The notes under the pieces were generated by a model. That model did no database searches. It was not told where the DNA came from and saw nothing but the letters and a program-made list of their open reading frames with translations. From NCBI GenBank assembly GCA_902610815.1, contig CACLXG010000003.1, forward strand, positions 62,001 through 126,000: a stretch of 64,000 bases of DNA. The letters run 5' to 3'. Positions 8,467-16,483 of this stretch are shown piece after piece. Source of the stretch: an uncultured Candidatus Actinomarina sp. GTDB lineage: Bacteria > Actinomycetota > Acidimicrobiia > Actinomarinales > Actinomarinaceae. How positions within the stretch are numbered: the stretch's first letter is position 1; each line of letters starts with the position of its first letter. The position numbers and the translations under genes were made by a program.

Positions 8467-8787
8467 TTGTCTATTACTAACTCAAGAGAATTCACGATAA
8501 ATGTTGGAAAAATTGCTGAAGCTGAAAAATGGCTATCCGAAGGTGCAGATTTATGGAAAGAAATCACTGGTAAAGATGCTGTTATTTACAAAGAAGGATG
8601 GGGAGATCAGTACAAGATGTTATTTGTAACAACATATGAATCAATGGGAGAGACTGAAGAAGTCGGTGATAAAGTAATAGCCGACAAAAGAATAGTCGAT
8701 TGGGTTCAAAGTGGAATGACAAATGGAGATTTAGTCTCTGGCGCAGTGGATCGTTTTTTTACAACAATAAAAGATACGAGAGAGTAG
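8467..8787 (+). CDS. Small soluble protein, single dimeric alpha-beta barrel-like domain
   Basis: A 106-residue soluble protein starting at TTG 8467, two bases after the A1 stop, with AAGGGG upstream. A beta strand (Arg-Glu-Phe-Thr-Ile-Asn-Val) is followed by a helix, a second strand containing Trp-Gly-Asp-Gln-Tyr-Lys-Met-Leu-Phe-Val-Thr-Thr-Tyr and further helices. This order and the lone aromatic strand resemble antibiotic-biosynthesis-monooxygenase/EthD-type ferredoxin-like folds. It may be a diverged single-domain relative of the two-domain proteins at 10023 and 11938. The fold call is by eye; function is unknown. Confidence 0.65.
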   Translation: MSITNSREFTINVGKIAEAEKWLSEGADLWKEITGKDAVIYKEGWGDQYKMLFVTTYESMGETEEVGDKVIADKRIVDWVQSGMTNGDLVSGAVDRFFTTIKDTRE

Positions 8788-8811
8788 TTATAAAGAAAAG
8801 AAGCTAAATCG

Positions 8812-9369
8812 ATGAAATCATTTTTTGTACAACCAGATAAACAGCAAGCAAAAGGATCAGCAATTATGTTTATTTTTTCGGAGGTGTATGGCGCTCTTGA
8901 ACTAGGAATAATTGGGTTAGATAAATTGATTGCATTTTTTGGAGCAATTGCTTTTGCCAATGTAATTTTATTAAGTTATCAATTAGTTGAAAATAACAAT
9001 GTACCAAAAAGTTGGGAAACTGGAACAGCAATGATTGCAGCTGTGGCTTTAGGTTTTGGGATCTATGACACAGCTTACATTGGATCAGATGCTCCAATAA
9101 ATACTGATGGAATTTACTTGTTTATATTGATAACAATAGTTGGCTTTAATGTTGTTGCTGAGGGTGTTGTTTCAAACATATGGAGGTACATGGCGATAAC
9201 TGGATCATTAGGCCTGTTTTTCTTTATAGGATTTGATTATTTCTTTGATGATTTATTCTTTGATAATTTACCTGAATGGACATTTCCTATTGGTTTAATT
9301 TTTTATATTTCATGGCTTCTTGGAATAGGGGTTGGAACATATACAGCTTGGAACAAGAGAGAAGAATAA
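8812..9369 (+). CDS. Small polytopic membrane protein, family A (A2), unknown function
   Basis: A 185-residue paralogue of A1 and A3 with about six membrane segments. The start Met-Lys-Ser-Phe-Phe-Val-Gln-Pro matches A1, and the end Gly-Val-Gly-Thr-Tyr-Thr-Ala-Trp matches A3. Acidic and aromatic residues (Phe-Asp-Tyr-Phe-Phe-Asp-Asp-Leu-Phe-Phe-Asp) cluster in the loop between the last two helices, with Phe-Phe-Gly-Tyr-Asp-Pro in A3 at the same place. GAAAAGAAG before the ATG is a plausible ribosome site. No known family recognised. Confidence 0.8.
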   Translation: MKSFFVQPDKQQAKGSAIMFIFSEVYGALELGIIGLDKLIAFFGAIAFANVILLSYQLVENNNVPKSWETGTAMIAAVALGFGIYDTAYIGSDAPINTDGIYLFILITIVGFNVVAEGVVSNIWRYMAITGSLGLFFFIGFDYFFDDLFFDNLPEWTFPIGLIFYISWLLGIGVGTYTAWNKREE

Positions 9370-9403
9370 AAAGAAAGAGAATAATAGAAAAAGGAGGTAG
9401 GTA

Positions 9404-9991
9404 ATGAGAGGAGTATTCGTTGCTACTGAAAGAGATGACGTAAGAAATAGCGCATTAGCTTTCATAGCTGCAAATATATATTTTATTGTTCAGGGATTCG
9501 CGGGGTTTGAAATCACACCGCTTGATAGAGTTGCTGATTTTATGTGGGGGCTTGGTTTATCCGCAATAATCATGTCTTATGCAACTTTATTAGAAAATAA
9601 AATCTCTAATTATGGAGAACATTTTAAGTATTTATATTATATGGCTGGCATACTAGTTATTGGAAGTACATTACTTGACTTAGGTCAAGCAATGGTACAG
9701 TCAGACCCAGAAGCATATGCTATTAACACCCAACCAATATTTTTAATTGTTGGATGGATGATTATAACAACCTACTACTTATCAGACGGTGTAATTGGCA
9801 ACACATATAGATATTTGATGTTGCTTGGTGGTGCTTTTGGCCTAATTGTTGCTTCTCTACAAGTATTTTTTGGATATGATCCATTTACTGAAATACCAGA
9901 AGCATTTCAGTTTGTGTTTCTTGTGCCCTGGATTGGCTTTACATTTGGTGTTGGTTTAGGTGCATATACAGCTTGGGGTAGCAAAGAATAA
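9404..9991 (+). CDS. Small polytopic membrane protein, family A (A3), unknown function
   Basis: A 195-residue third member of family A with about six membrane helices. It keeps the Tyr-Arg-Tyr-Leu before helix five and the ending Gly-Ala-Tyr-Thr-Ala-Trp-Gly, but its N-terminus (Arg-Gly-Val-Phe-Val-Ala-Thr) has diverged from A1 and A2. The ribosome site AAAGGAGGTAGGTA is near-perfect, suggesting high expression. It is followed 31 bases later by the first two-domain soluble protein. Confidence 0.8.
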   Translation: MRGVFVATERDDVRNSALAFIAANIYFIVQGFAGFEITPLDRVADFMWGLGLSAIIMSYATLLENKISNYGEHFKYLYYMAGILVIGSTLLDLGQAMVQSDPEAYAINTQPIFLIVGWMIITTYYLSDGVIGNTYRYLMLLGGAFGLIVASLQVFFGYDPFTEIPEAFQFVFLVPWIGFTFGVGLGAYTAWGSKE

Positions 9992-10022
9992 ACGAAAACA
10001 ATACAAGGAGAAGGAGGTAAAT

Positions 10023-10664
10023 ATGTTTGTAAGATTAACTCTTGCAGACGTCAAAGAGGGTGAAATAGATAATACCCTTGAATACGTTAAAAATACAGTC
10101 ATCCCATCTTATGATGGAGTTTCAGGGTTACTAGGAATAGCTGCATGTGCGACAAATGATGGAAGATTTATGGCATGGTCTACTTGGGCTAACGAAGAAG
10201 CTAAAGAAGCTTCAATTGATAAATTTAATCAGGCTCTAGCAGGAGCGGCAGACATGCTTGCAGGTCAACCAGAGGTGATGGAAGGACCTATGGTTGCTGG
10301 ACAACAATATATTGCTGTATCTAAAGACGGTGAAGAAGGATTCTTTGCCAGATTCGTTTTAGGTGGAGGAACTCAAGAGGGTAAAACCTATGATGATGTT
10401 GCAGAGTTTATGTCCAACACTGTTTATCCAGCTTACGAAAATGTTGAGGGAATTTTTGGAACTGGAGCTTGCAAAGTAGATGACAACAGTGGTTTTAGTT
10501 TCAATTTTTGGACTAGCCATGATGCTGCACACGCTGCATCTGACGTAATCTCAAACGTTGTAAAAGATGCTGTCACAAATTTAATAAAAGAAGCTCCAAA
10601 AGAGCTAACTGGAGAATGCAATGTATGGAAAAATTATGTTGATTTTCCAGTAGGAAAAATATAG
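10023..10664 (+). CDS. Two-domain dimeric alpha-beta barrel-like soluble protein (C1)
   Basis: A 213-residue protein with an internal duplication. The first half begins Met-Phe-Val-Arg-Leu-Thr-Leu and the second Phe-Phe-Ala-Arg-Phe-Val-Leu near residue 104; each continues with a helix, then Tyr-Val-Lys-Asn-Thr-Val-Ile-Pro-Ser-Tyr or Phe-Met-Ser-Asn-Thr-Val-Tyr-Pro-Ala-Tyr, and then a Gly-rich turn and an aromatic strand. This is the pattern of a fused antibiotic-biosynthesis-monooxygenase-like pair, giving a barrel within one chain. ATG 10023 is chosen over in-frame upstream codons because AAGGAGAAGGAGG stands just before it. Substrate and cofactor are unknown. Confidence 0.75.
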   Translation: MFVRLTLADVKEGEIDNTLEYVKNTVIPSYDGVSGLLGIAACATNDGRFMAWSTWANEEAKEASIDKFNQALAGAADMLAGQPEVMEGPMVAGQQYIAVSKDGEEGFFARFVLGGGTQEGKTYDDVAEFMSNTVYPAYENVEGIFGTGACKVDDNSGFSFNFWTSHDAAHAASDVISNVVKDAVTNLIKEAPKELTGECNVWKNYVDFPVGKI

Positions 10665-10674
10665 AAAGGAAATT

Positions 10675-11295
10675 ATGTTAAGTAATAAAGAGGTTCAAAT
10701 AGGCTCAAATATGGCAAGAATATTTGCATTTGCAGTTATTCCAAGCTTTTTAATCCAAGCTTTTGCTCTTGATCCAGCGAATCCTGGCTATGACGCAACA
10801 TGGGGTCCGGTAATTTCGGTACTGAATGTTGTAACAGGATTTGCTTTGCTGTTTGTATTTGCACTAACAACAAAGTTGTTTGGAGACGATAACAACCCAT
10901 ATGTGAGAATTACAGGATCTATTGCATTTGTTACGCAATGCATCTTTGTGCAAGACGCATTTGCAGGACCATTAAATGAAAACAATAGTGATGCATTGTT
11001 CACAACAACAGAAATTTTGCAAACAACTGGAACTAACGGTCCAGTTTGGGCATTATTTTTAGGCATTTTTACACTATCAGTTTTAAGAAGTAGTAACGTT
11101 AATCTTCTTCCGAGCTGGGGTGTAGGTGCTGGGTATGGGGCTGCAATACTAGTGATGGTTAATGGAGTAGGTGGAGCATTTGGACTCATTCCAGACGCAG
11201 CTAACTTAATTGTTTTAGTTTTAGGAGGAGTAATACTCTATCCCGCAACTGTGTGGGCACTTGGAGTCTCTTTCCAAAACTCAGGAGGTGAATAA
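10675..11295 (+). CDS. Small polytopic membrane protein, family B (B1), unknown function
   Basis: A 206-residue membrane protein with about six hydrophobic segments. With B2 it shares Phe-Leu-Ile-Gln-x-Phe-x-Leu, then Pro-x-x-x-Gly-Tyr-Asp/Asn-x-Thr-Trp-Gly-Pro-Val-Ile in the first loop, Leu-Pro-Ser-Trp-Gly before the fifth helix, and Pro-Asp-Ala-Ala before the last, so the two are tandem paralogues. These Trp-Gly and Pro motifs on loops suggest a conserved extracytoplasmic face. AAAGGAAA 4 bases upstream is the ribosome site. No resemblance to family A beyond size and topology was seen. Confidence 0.8.
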   Translation: MLSNKEVQIGSNMARIFAFAVIPSFLIQAFALDPANPGYDATWGPVISVLNVVTGFALLFVFALTTKLFGDDNNPYVRITGSIAFVTQCIFVQDAFAGPLNENNSDALFTTTEILQTTGTNGPVWALFLGIFTLSVLRSSNVNLLPSWGVGAGYGAAILVMVNGVGGAFGLIPDAANLIVLVLGGVILYPATVWALGVSFQNSGGE

Positions 11296-11297
11296 TA

Positions 11298-11906
11298 ATG
11301 ATAACTTCTGAAGAAAAAGAGCTTGGGAGGAGATTTGCATTAGGTGCGCTGGTACTTCTTTTAGCAAACTTTCTTATACAGGTTTTTGTATTAGGTCCAG
11401 AAGCAACCGGATATAACGAAACATGGGGTCCAGTAATCGGATTAGCAAGCGCTTTACAGCTAATGGCTGGAATGGGTGTTATTAGGTTGTCAGGAAAGCT
11501 TTTGGATGACAAGGATAAACCATTACTGACTGGGTCAATTGGCTTAGGCTATACGGTTTCAGCTGTAGGACTAGTAATGTCTCTAGTTCCAGCAGCAGTT
11601 CATAATGCGTTTAACGCCACTGCTTTAACAGCTGATATGGCTGCTGACCTTGTATTTTATGTAACGCCAGCAGTATTTTTGTTCATAGCTCCTTTTAATA
11701 TACAATTTGCAAAATATGGTAAAAGTATTTTACCTTCATGGGGACCTGCAGTTGGTAATGCGGTTGGATATGGAATAATAGCAGTAACTGCTGTTTTCTT
11801 ATCTGGACTGTTTCCTGATGCAGCATTTGTTCCATTGCAAGTCGTCATAGGAGTAGTATTGACACCGGTTTGGTTCTTTGCAATATCTAAGGCGTTTTCA
11901 AATTAA
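11298..11906 (+). CDS. Small polytopic membrane protein, family B (B2), unknown function
   Basis: A 202-residue paralogue of B1, starting 2 bases after the B1 stop with AGGAGGTGAA as ribosome site inside the end of B1. It keeps Asn-Glu-Thr-Trp-Gly-Pro-Val-Ile, Leu-Pro-Ser-Trp-Gly-Pro and Phe-Pro-Asp-Ala-Ala, and has about six membrane helices. A Val-His-Asn-Ala-Phe-Asn-Ala-Thr loop is present in place of the longer Gln-Asp-Ala-Phe-Ala-Gly-Pro-Leu loop of B1. Function unknown. Confidence 0.8.
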   Translation: MITSEEKELGRRFALGALVLLLANFLIQVFVLGPEATGYNETWGPVIGLASALQLMAGMGVIRLSGKLLDDKDKPLLTGSIGLGYTVSAVGLVMSLVPAAVHNAFNATALTADMAADLVFYVTPAVFLFIAPFNIQFAKYGKSILPSWGPAVGNAVGYGIIAVTAVFLSGLFPDAAFVPLQVVIGVVLTPVWFFAISKAFSN

Positions 11907-11937
11907 ATGATAGTGAAAGATTAAAAGAAAGGAATTT

Positions 11938-12573
11938 ATGTATTTTAGAATTACATTACCAGCCTTACAGGATGGAAAAAGAGATGAAGCTATATCATTT
12001 GTAAAAGATAAAGTGATGCCAGAGTTTGATGGAACACCTGGACTTTTAACAATGATGGCAGCTATTACAGGGGAGACTTCTGGAGTTAATTTGGCTGCTT
12101 ATGAAAGTAAAGAAGCTGTAGAAGCTATAGAAGAAAAAATACAAGGAGTATTATCAGAAGCAGCAGGAATGATGGCAGCACCTCCTGTAATTTATCAAGG
12201 AGATGCAGTTTATGGCAAAGTCTATCAGACTATGGCTAAGGAAACTACAAGACCAAGCTATTTAAGGTTGGTGGTCGGTGTTGCTAAAGATACAGACGCA
12301 GTCTTAAGTTTCCTCAAAGAAAAAGTGGAACCAATTTATGAAGAGTCGGAAGGTCTTCAGGTAACAGGTGCTATTTTTGATGGAAGCAGCGCTGTTAGCT
12401 GGAACTTCTGGGATTCTGAGGAAGACATGAATGCAGCTGTTGAAAAATTACAAGCAGCATTGGACAGTGAATCAGAGTCCGAACTGTTTGATGGAAGTAC
12501 TGTAGCCTATATGGGACCTGTGTATGCAGGTAAGTTGTTTATAGATTTTAATGAAGGAGATACTCCAACATAA
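11938..12573 (+). CDS. Two-domain dimeric alpha-beta barrel-like soluble protein (C2)
   Basis: A 211-residue paralogue of C1. Its first half starts Met-Tyr-Phe-Arg-Ile-Thr-Leu-Pro and carries Phe-Val-Lys-Asp-Lys-Val-Met-Pro-Glu-Phe; the second half starts Tyr-Leu-Arg-Leu-Val-Val near residue 109 and carries Phe-Leu-Lys-Glu-Lys-Val-Glu-Pro-Ile-Tyr followed by Val-Ser-Trp-Asn-Phe-Trp, matching Phe-Ser-Phe-Asn-Phe-Trp in C1. Two Met-rich helices (Ala-Gly-Met-Met-Ala-Ala) are notable. It ends the operon, 27 bases before the terminator hairpin. Pairing of family B with C2 mirrors the C1-B1 order. Confidence 0.75.
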   Translation: MYFRITLPALQDGKRDEAISFVKDKVMPEFDGTPGLLTMMAAITGETSGVNLAAYESKEAVEAIEEKIQGVLSEAAGMMAAPPVIYQGDAVYGKVYQTMAKETTRPSYLRLVVGVAKDTDAVLSFLKEKVEPIYEESEGLQVTGAIFDGSSAVSWNFWDSEEDMNAAVEKLQAALDSESESELFDGSTVAYMGPVYAGKLFIDFNEGDTPT

Positions 12574-12600
12574 ATCTTTTGGAATAGATAACGCATAGAA

Positions 12601-12633
12601 AAAAAGGGATTTTTTATAAAATCCCTTTTTTTT
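12601..12633 (+). terminator. Intrinsic terminator of the membrane-protein operon
   Basis: Perfect 13-bp arms (12601-12613 and 12618-12630) centred on GGGATTTT/AAAATCCC with loop TTAT and an eight-T tract at 12626-12633. It cleanly ends the eight-gene unit. Confidence 0.9.
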
Positions 12634-12659
12634 GTATTGAAAATATTTAGCATATTTCT

Positions 12660-12785
12660 ATGTTCAGAAAAATAACTATTACAAGAGTGCTTTTAGTTAT
12701 GCTGCTTTTGTATATACTATTTTCTGAAGACGATACGGCAAGAAGATTTAAGCAACTTCCTGAACTATTGTTAAATTATTTTTAA
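12660..12785 (+). CDS. 41-residue single-helix membrane microprotein (predicted)
   Basis: ATG 12660 to TAA 12783-12785. Residues 9-21 are a hydrophobic run (Val-Leu-Leu-Val-Met-Leu-Leu-Leu-Tyr-Ile-Leu-Phe) after basic residues, then an acidic and basic tail ending Pro-Glu-Leu-Leu-Leu-Asn-Tyr-Phe. TAGCAT lies 6 bases before the ATG, fitting a leaderless start, and the gene ends 9 bases before the next start. No family recognised; the ORF could be chance in AT-rich DNA, but promoter, charge pattern and spacing favour a gene. Confidence 0.5.
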   Translation: MFRKITITRVLLVMLLLYILFSEDDTARRFKQLPELLLNYF

Positions 12786-12794
12786 ACTGAATTT

Positions 12795-13172
12795 ATGAAT
12801 CTAAAAGACTTCTCAGGTGTTGAATATATAAATCTAATTACATACAAAAAAGATAAAACGCCTATAACCACACCAGTGTGGGTTGCTGACTTTTCTAATT
12901 CATTAGTTATAACAACTAGTCTCAATGCTGGAAAAGTAAAGAGAGTTAGAAACAATGGCAAGGCAACAATTTATATTACTAACCAAAGTGGCTCTAAAAA
13001 GTTATCAGAAAGCCTTGAGCTTGAAGCATCGCTTATTGAGGATATAGATCTAAAAAAGCAGGCTGCAGATTTAATTAGAAAAAAATATGGAATGATGGCA
13101 AAAATGATCATGAAAGGGCCTGATGAAAATAGGGCAATTATTAGATTAGAAGAAAAGGGAGGTGAAAAATGA
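12795..13172 (+). CDS. PPOX-class split-barrel F420/FMN-dependent protein
   Basis: A 125-residue split-barrel protein. The pattern Ile-Thr-Thr-Pro-Val-Trp-Val followed by Thr-Thr-Ser-Leu-Asn-Ala-Gly-Lys-Val-Lys-Arg-Val-Arg-Asn-Asn-Gly is the flavin/F420 phosphate-binding signature of actinobacterial PPOX-class proteins. Such enzymes reduce small conjugated compounds, biliverdin or quinones in the cytoplasm. TAAACT sits 6 bases before the ATG, again a leaderless layout. Its stop overlaps the ATG of a 12-codon Cys-rich ORF. F420 use is inferred from the family, not shown by the sequence. Confidence 0.8.
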   Translation: MNLKDFSGVEYINLITYKKDKTPITTPVWVADFSNSLVITTSLNAGKVKRVRNNGKATIYITNQSGSKKLSESLELEASLIEDIDLKKQAADLIRKKYGMMAKMIMKGPDENRAIIRLEEKGGEK

Positions 13173-13207
13173 TGTGTCCTGAGTGCGGATGTGAAGACGA
13201 AAATTAA
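13169..13207 (+). CDS. 12-residue Cys-rich micropeptide, translationally coupled (tentative)
   Basis: The frame reads MMCPECGCEDEN then TAA. Its ATG overlaps the stop of the split-barrel gene as ATGA and follows a full AAAGGGAGGTG ribosome site 5 bases upstream, too strong to serve nothing nearby. Three Cys in Cys-x2-Cys-Gly-Cys could bind a metal; the same motif opens HypB proteins, but the rest of HypB is absent. Its stop overlaps the end of the convergent S9 peptidase gene. Alternatively the ribosome site is fortuitous. Confidence 0.4.
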   Translation: MMCPECGCEDEN

Positions 13208-15072
13208 TTTAAATTATCTTTATGCCATTTTATGACGTGATCAAATCTTTGCTTTCTGTGATTTGGAGTTCCAGATCTAGAAAGTTCGTGACTTTCACCT
13301 GGAAATCTTAGCATTGCCGTTTTCACACCCCTTCTTTTAAGGTTTGAAAACAGCTGCTCAGCTTGTTCTATTGGACACCTGTAATCTTCTTGTGAGTGAA
13401 GGATGAGAGTTGGAGTTTTAATATTTGATGCGTAGGTTATAGGACTTTTCTTTCTATATAAATTTATATTTTTATCCATATCATCAAGTAGATACATCTC
13501 AGGAAAACCTATTCCTATATCAGATGTTCCAACCATTGTTTCCCAATTTAGAAGTGCTCTTTCAACAATTGCAGATTTAAACATATTAGGATGATGACTG
13601 ATGATCCAAGATGTCATAAAACCACCATATGAGCCACCCATAATTCCATCATTTTTATTTGTAATGCCCATCACTTTTTTCATACTTTTAAACGAAGTAA
13701 GAACATCATGCATATCTGTTACACCCCACTTACTACCACACACATCTCTTAAGAAATTATGACCTCTACCGCTCGACCCTCTTGGGTTACAAGCAATAAC
13801 ATTAAAACCAGCCGAGGCATATGTTTGAAACTCATCAAAAAAGGTAAAAGCATACTGGCTTGCAGGTCCACCATGTATATTTAAGATTGTTGGCTTATCT
13901 TTGCCTACAAAAATTCCCCATGTATCTATTTGAGATTTACCGGTATCAATTCTTTTATACTGGCAATCCCAAGTTTTGACTTTTTTAGTAAAAAATTCAT
14001 TAGCTTTAGAAATTTTTGTAAGTTGACCATTATTTAACTCGTATATTTCATCTGGATTTGAAAATGAATTTGCTATTACGAACATTTGTTCATTGTTGAA
14101 AGCAAAATCTTTAATTGTAACTTCTGAATTTATTAGATCTATATTGTTTGTTCCATCTCGTAGTAAAGTTTTTCCTGAGTCTTCGTACAAGAAATAGAGG
14201 ATAGCTTCATTAACTTCTGCTTTAACTATATTTCTATCAAATGAAAGATACTTATAAGATACTTTTCCAGTGTTTGAAATTTTTAAAACAGTAGTATTTG
14301 TAGGCCAGTCAAATCTTCTTCTCATACCTACTGCATGAAGTTCATCTTCGTAATAAAAAAGATTTCCCATGCTGCCTTTTGAGTAAATTTCTTTAATTTT
14401 CGAACCCTCTATTGCTCCGATTTTCTCTTCTAACATGGTTCCTTTGGGGTTATATTGGTCAAAAGAAAGCACAAGACCCTTGTCACCCTCCACCAATGAC
14501 TCAATAGAAATAATATTTTTTGTATCGCCATCAATAATTTTGGTGAATTTTTTGGTTCGAATATTTACTTTGTAGACATGAGCTCTTTTATTGTAAATTA
14601 TGCCTCTAGTATCAAATCGAAAAGGAAGGTTTTCATAGTACATAGGTTCGGAATTTTTATCTTCAATATTTTTAAATTCCTTGCTCCATTCACTTGTAAT
14701 AACATGTATTGACTTTCCATCTTTACTTAGTGAATAATTACTTATACCACCTTCAATTTCAAAGACAGTATCTATTGACCTACCTTCTTGCATATGAATT
14801 GTTGATAAGGTTTTTTTCGACCTACTTTTATCTTGAACAGATCTATTTGTTTTTACATAGAAAACGGTATTTTCTTTATCCCCAAATTTTGGATTACTAA
14901 AGTTGTTGTTACCTGTTTTAAAACTTTTCCACTGCCCATTACTTCTTTTCCATAGTTCACTTACGTAGGTATTTGTTTCAAAATCCATTCGAGTACTTTG
15001 TACCACTAAAGTGGTACCTTTCCCAACTAGGTTAGACAGTGTATTAAAAGAGTTTAAGTCAGTAGGCTTCAT
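13204..15072 (-). CDS. S9 family prolyl oligopeptidase / acyl-aminoacyl peptidase
   Basis: A 622-residue serine peptidase. The N-terminal two-thirds show repeated WD/propeller-like strands (Tyr-x-Ser-Lys-Asp-Gly-Lys, Asp-Glu-Ile-Tyr-Glu-Leu). The C-terminal alpha/beta hydrolase has the oxyanion region Leu-Asn-Ile-His-Gly-Gly-Pro, the nucleophile in Gly-Gly-Ser-Tyr-Gly-Gly, the acid in Ser-Gln-Glu-Asp-Tyr-Arg-Cys-Pro and His in Gly-Glu-Ser-His-Glu. No signal peptide is visible, so a cytoplasmic peptidase acting on short peptides is likely. It lies 12 bases downstream of the TPP-riboswitch-controlled symporter and may be carried on its transcript. Confidence 0.88.
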   Translation of the reverse strand: MKPTDLNSFNTLSNLVGKGTTLVVQSTRMDFETNTYVSELWKRSNGQWKSFKTGNNNFSNPKFGDKENTVFYVKTNRSVQDKSRSKKTLSTIHMQEGRSIDTVFEIEGGISNYSLSKDGKSIHVITSEWSKEFKNIEDKNSEPMYYENLPFRFDTRGIIYNKRAHVYKVNIRTKKFTKIIDGDTKNIISIESLVEGDKGLVLSFDQYNPKGTMLEEKIGAIEGSKIKEIYSKGSMGNLFYYEDELHAVGMRRRFDWPTNTTVLKISNTGKVSYKYLSFDRNIVKAEVNEAILYFLYEDSGKTLLRDGTNNIDLINSEVTIKDFAFNNEQMFVIANSFSNPDEIYELNNGQLTKISKANEFFTKKVKTWDCQYKRIDTGKSQIDTWGIFVGKDKPTILNIHGGPASQYAFTFFDEFQTYASAGFNVIACNPRGSSGRGHNFLRDVCGSKWGVTDMHDVLTSFKSMKKVMGITNKNDGIMGGSYGGFMTSWIISHHPNMFKSAIVERALLNWETMVGTSDIGIGFPEMYLLDDMDKNINLYRKKSPITYASNIKTPTLILHSQEDYRCPIEQAEQLFSNLKRRGVKTAMLRFPGESHELSRSGTPNHRKQRFDHVIKWHKDNLN

Positions 15073-15084
15073 GTATTACTTATT

Positions 15085-16449
15085 CTATTTGATAGCTTTA
15101 TCTGCCACAAGTGTAATAACCATTGAAGAAATCAAACCAATAGCAAAAGTGTTTAAGTCAGCAAGGCCATAAAGGTCCGTAGGAATAAAAACTCCACCCG
15201 GGTTTACTTGGAGGTCTATAAATAAATACCTATAGACGTAAACAGAAATCAGAGATCCGACAAATGGAATTATAAGTAATATATCTTTGCTAGATTTTTT
15301 TATTCTATAGAAAGCTGGAAACACAAGGCATGCTGCAAATAAGTCGGCTACTAAAAATACATTAAATATACTCGTTACTTCAATTGAAATTACTAATGCA
15401 GCAGAAACAACTAATAAAGTTATTAATTTAGCTTCTTCAGATTTTTTCTTAAGAATATCTAGAGAAATAGTTGATGCAATTGCATTTTCCAAAGTATCAA
15501 TACTCGATGTTACAAGCAGCGTTGCCAGAGAAACTAGCAAGACAATTGTAAAATTATTTAAATCAAGCTGTTCAATGAAGCTTAATGCAGGTGACTCTAT
15601 CCCTTTTCCTGCACCAACTGCACCACCAATTCCTAAAATTAGAATAGTTAAAAATGCACCGATTCCAGAAAAAATACTTGCTTGTTTTATTGCTTTTGAG
15701 TTTTCTGCTGAAAAAGTTCTCTGCCAATAACCCATCGAAAAAACCTCAGCTGCAGTTACAGCAATTATTACAGCTAATGCAGATTTGAGACTAAAAGTTT
15801 CGAAAGAGCTGAGTCCTCCCGCATTTGCATAAGTTACTAATTCAGAAAGACTATTCTGACTTAACCAAATGGTAAGAACAATGGCTAGTAATAAAATTAT
15901 TCCATAACTTTGAAGCCTATCTGTAAAATAAGAAGCTTTAAAACCATGTCTGAACAGGTATGCGAGTGTAGTTATTGCAATAAGCAAGCTTATTAGAATT
16001 CCACGTACAGACGATATAGATTCAAAAACAAAACTAATTGATGCAAACTCAGCTATTAAAAAAGCCCCCATGTATATCACTGCTACTATTGAAACAATTT
16101 TTTGTGCAATATTGCCATATTTAGTTTCCACAAATTGTGCAAGGGTGGCTCCTTTTGGCAACAAATCTGCAATTTTAGGACCAAAGATATAAATCAATAT
16201 AAAGGGTGTTGCTGCTGAAAGAGCATAACCATAAATGTCATATCCTAATCCATACCACGCGACTTCAGCTGGAGAGGTTAGAATCCAAAGACCCATTCCA
16301 CTTGCGTAAAAACTTAAGCTTAAGCCGAGTACACCCTCTGACTTATTTAAAACAAAATACTCGTCTTCATTAGATTTCAAACTTCTTGTTTGAAAATAGA
16401 TCCAAGTCAAAATCAATATAACTATTAAATAAACTACATTTGCGTTCAT
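15085..16449 (-). CDS. SSS-family sodium:solute symporter under TPP riboswitch (ThiV-like)
   Basis: A 454-residue protein with about 12-13 membrane helices. It shows the sodium:solute symporter layout, including Tyr-Ala-Ser-Gly-Met-Gly in the first helix and Tyr-Trp-Gln-Arg-Thr-Phe-Ser in the seventh-helix region. The decisive evidence for substrate is the TPP riboswitch directly upstream: SSS transporters behind TPP riboswitches in marine bacteria (ThiV of SAR11) are thought to import the thiamine pyrimidine precursor or a related compound. Whether it moves thiamine, HMP or an analogue cannot be told here. It has a GAGG ribosome site 7 bases before the ATG. Confidence 0.85.
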   Translation of the reverse strand: MNANVVYLIVILILTWIYFQTRSLKSNEDEYFVLNKSEGVLGLSLSFYASGMGLWILTSPAEVAWYGLGYDIYGYALSAATPFILIYIFGPKIADLLPKGATLAQFVETKYGNIAQKIVSIVAVIYMGAFLIAEFASISFVFESISSVRGILISLLIAITTLAYLFRHGFKASYFTDRLQSYGIILLLAIVLTIWLSQNSLSELVTYANAGGLSSFETFSLKSALAVIIAVTAAEVFSMGYWQRTFSAENSKAIKQASIFSGIGAFLTILILGIGGAVGAGKGIESPALSFIEQLDLNNFTIVLLVSLATLLVTSSIDTLENAIASTISLDILKKKSEEAKLITLLVVSAALVISIEVTSIFNVFLVADLFAACLVFPAFYRIKKSSKDILLIIPFVGSLISVYVYRYLFIDLQVNPGGVFIPTDLYGLADLNTFAIGLISSMVITLVADKAIK

Positions 16450-16483
16450 GCATACCTCATTCCTATAAAAGTAATGGGATTTG

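Noticed and set aside
10788..11189. 133-residue minus-strand open frame under the B1 gene
   Set aside because: Shadow frame; Pro/Thr/Asn-rich reading of a hydrophobic sense protein, no ribosome site.
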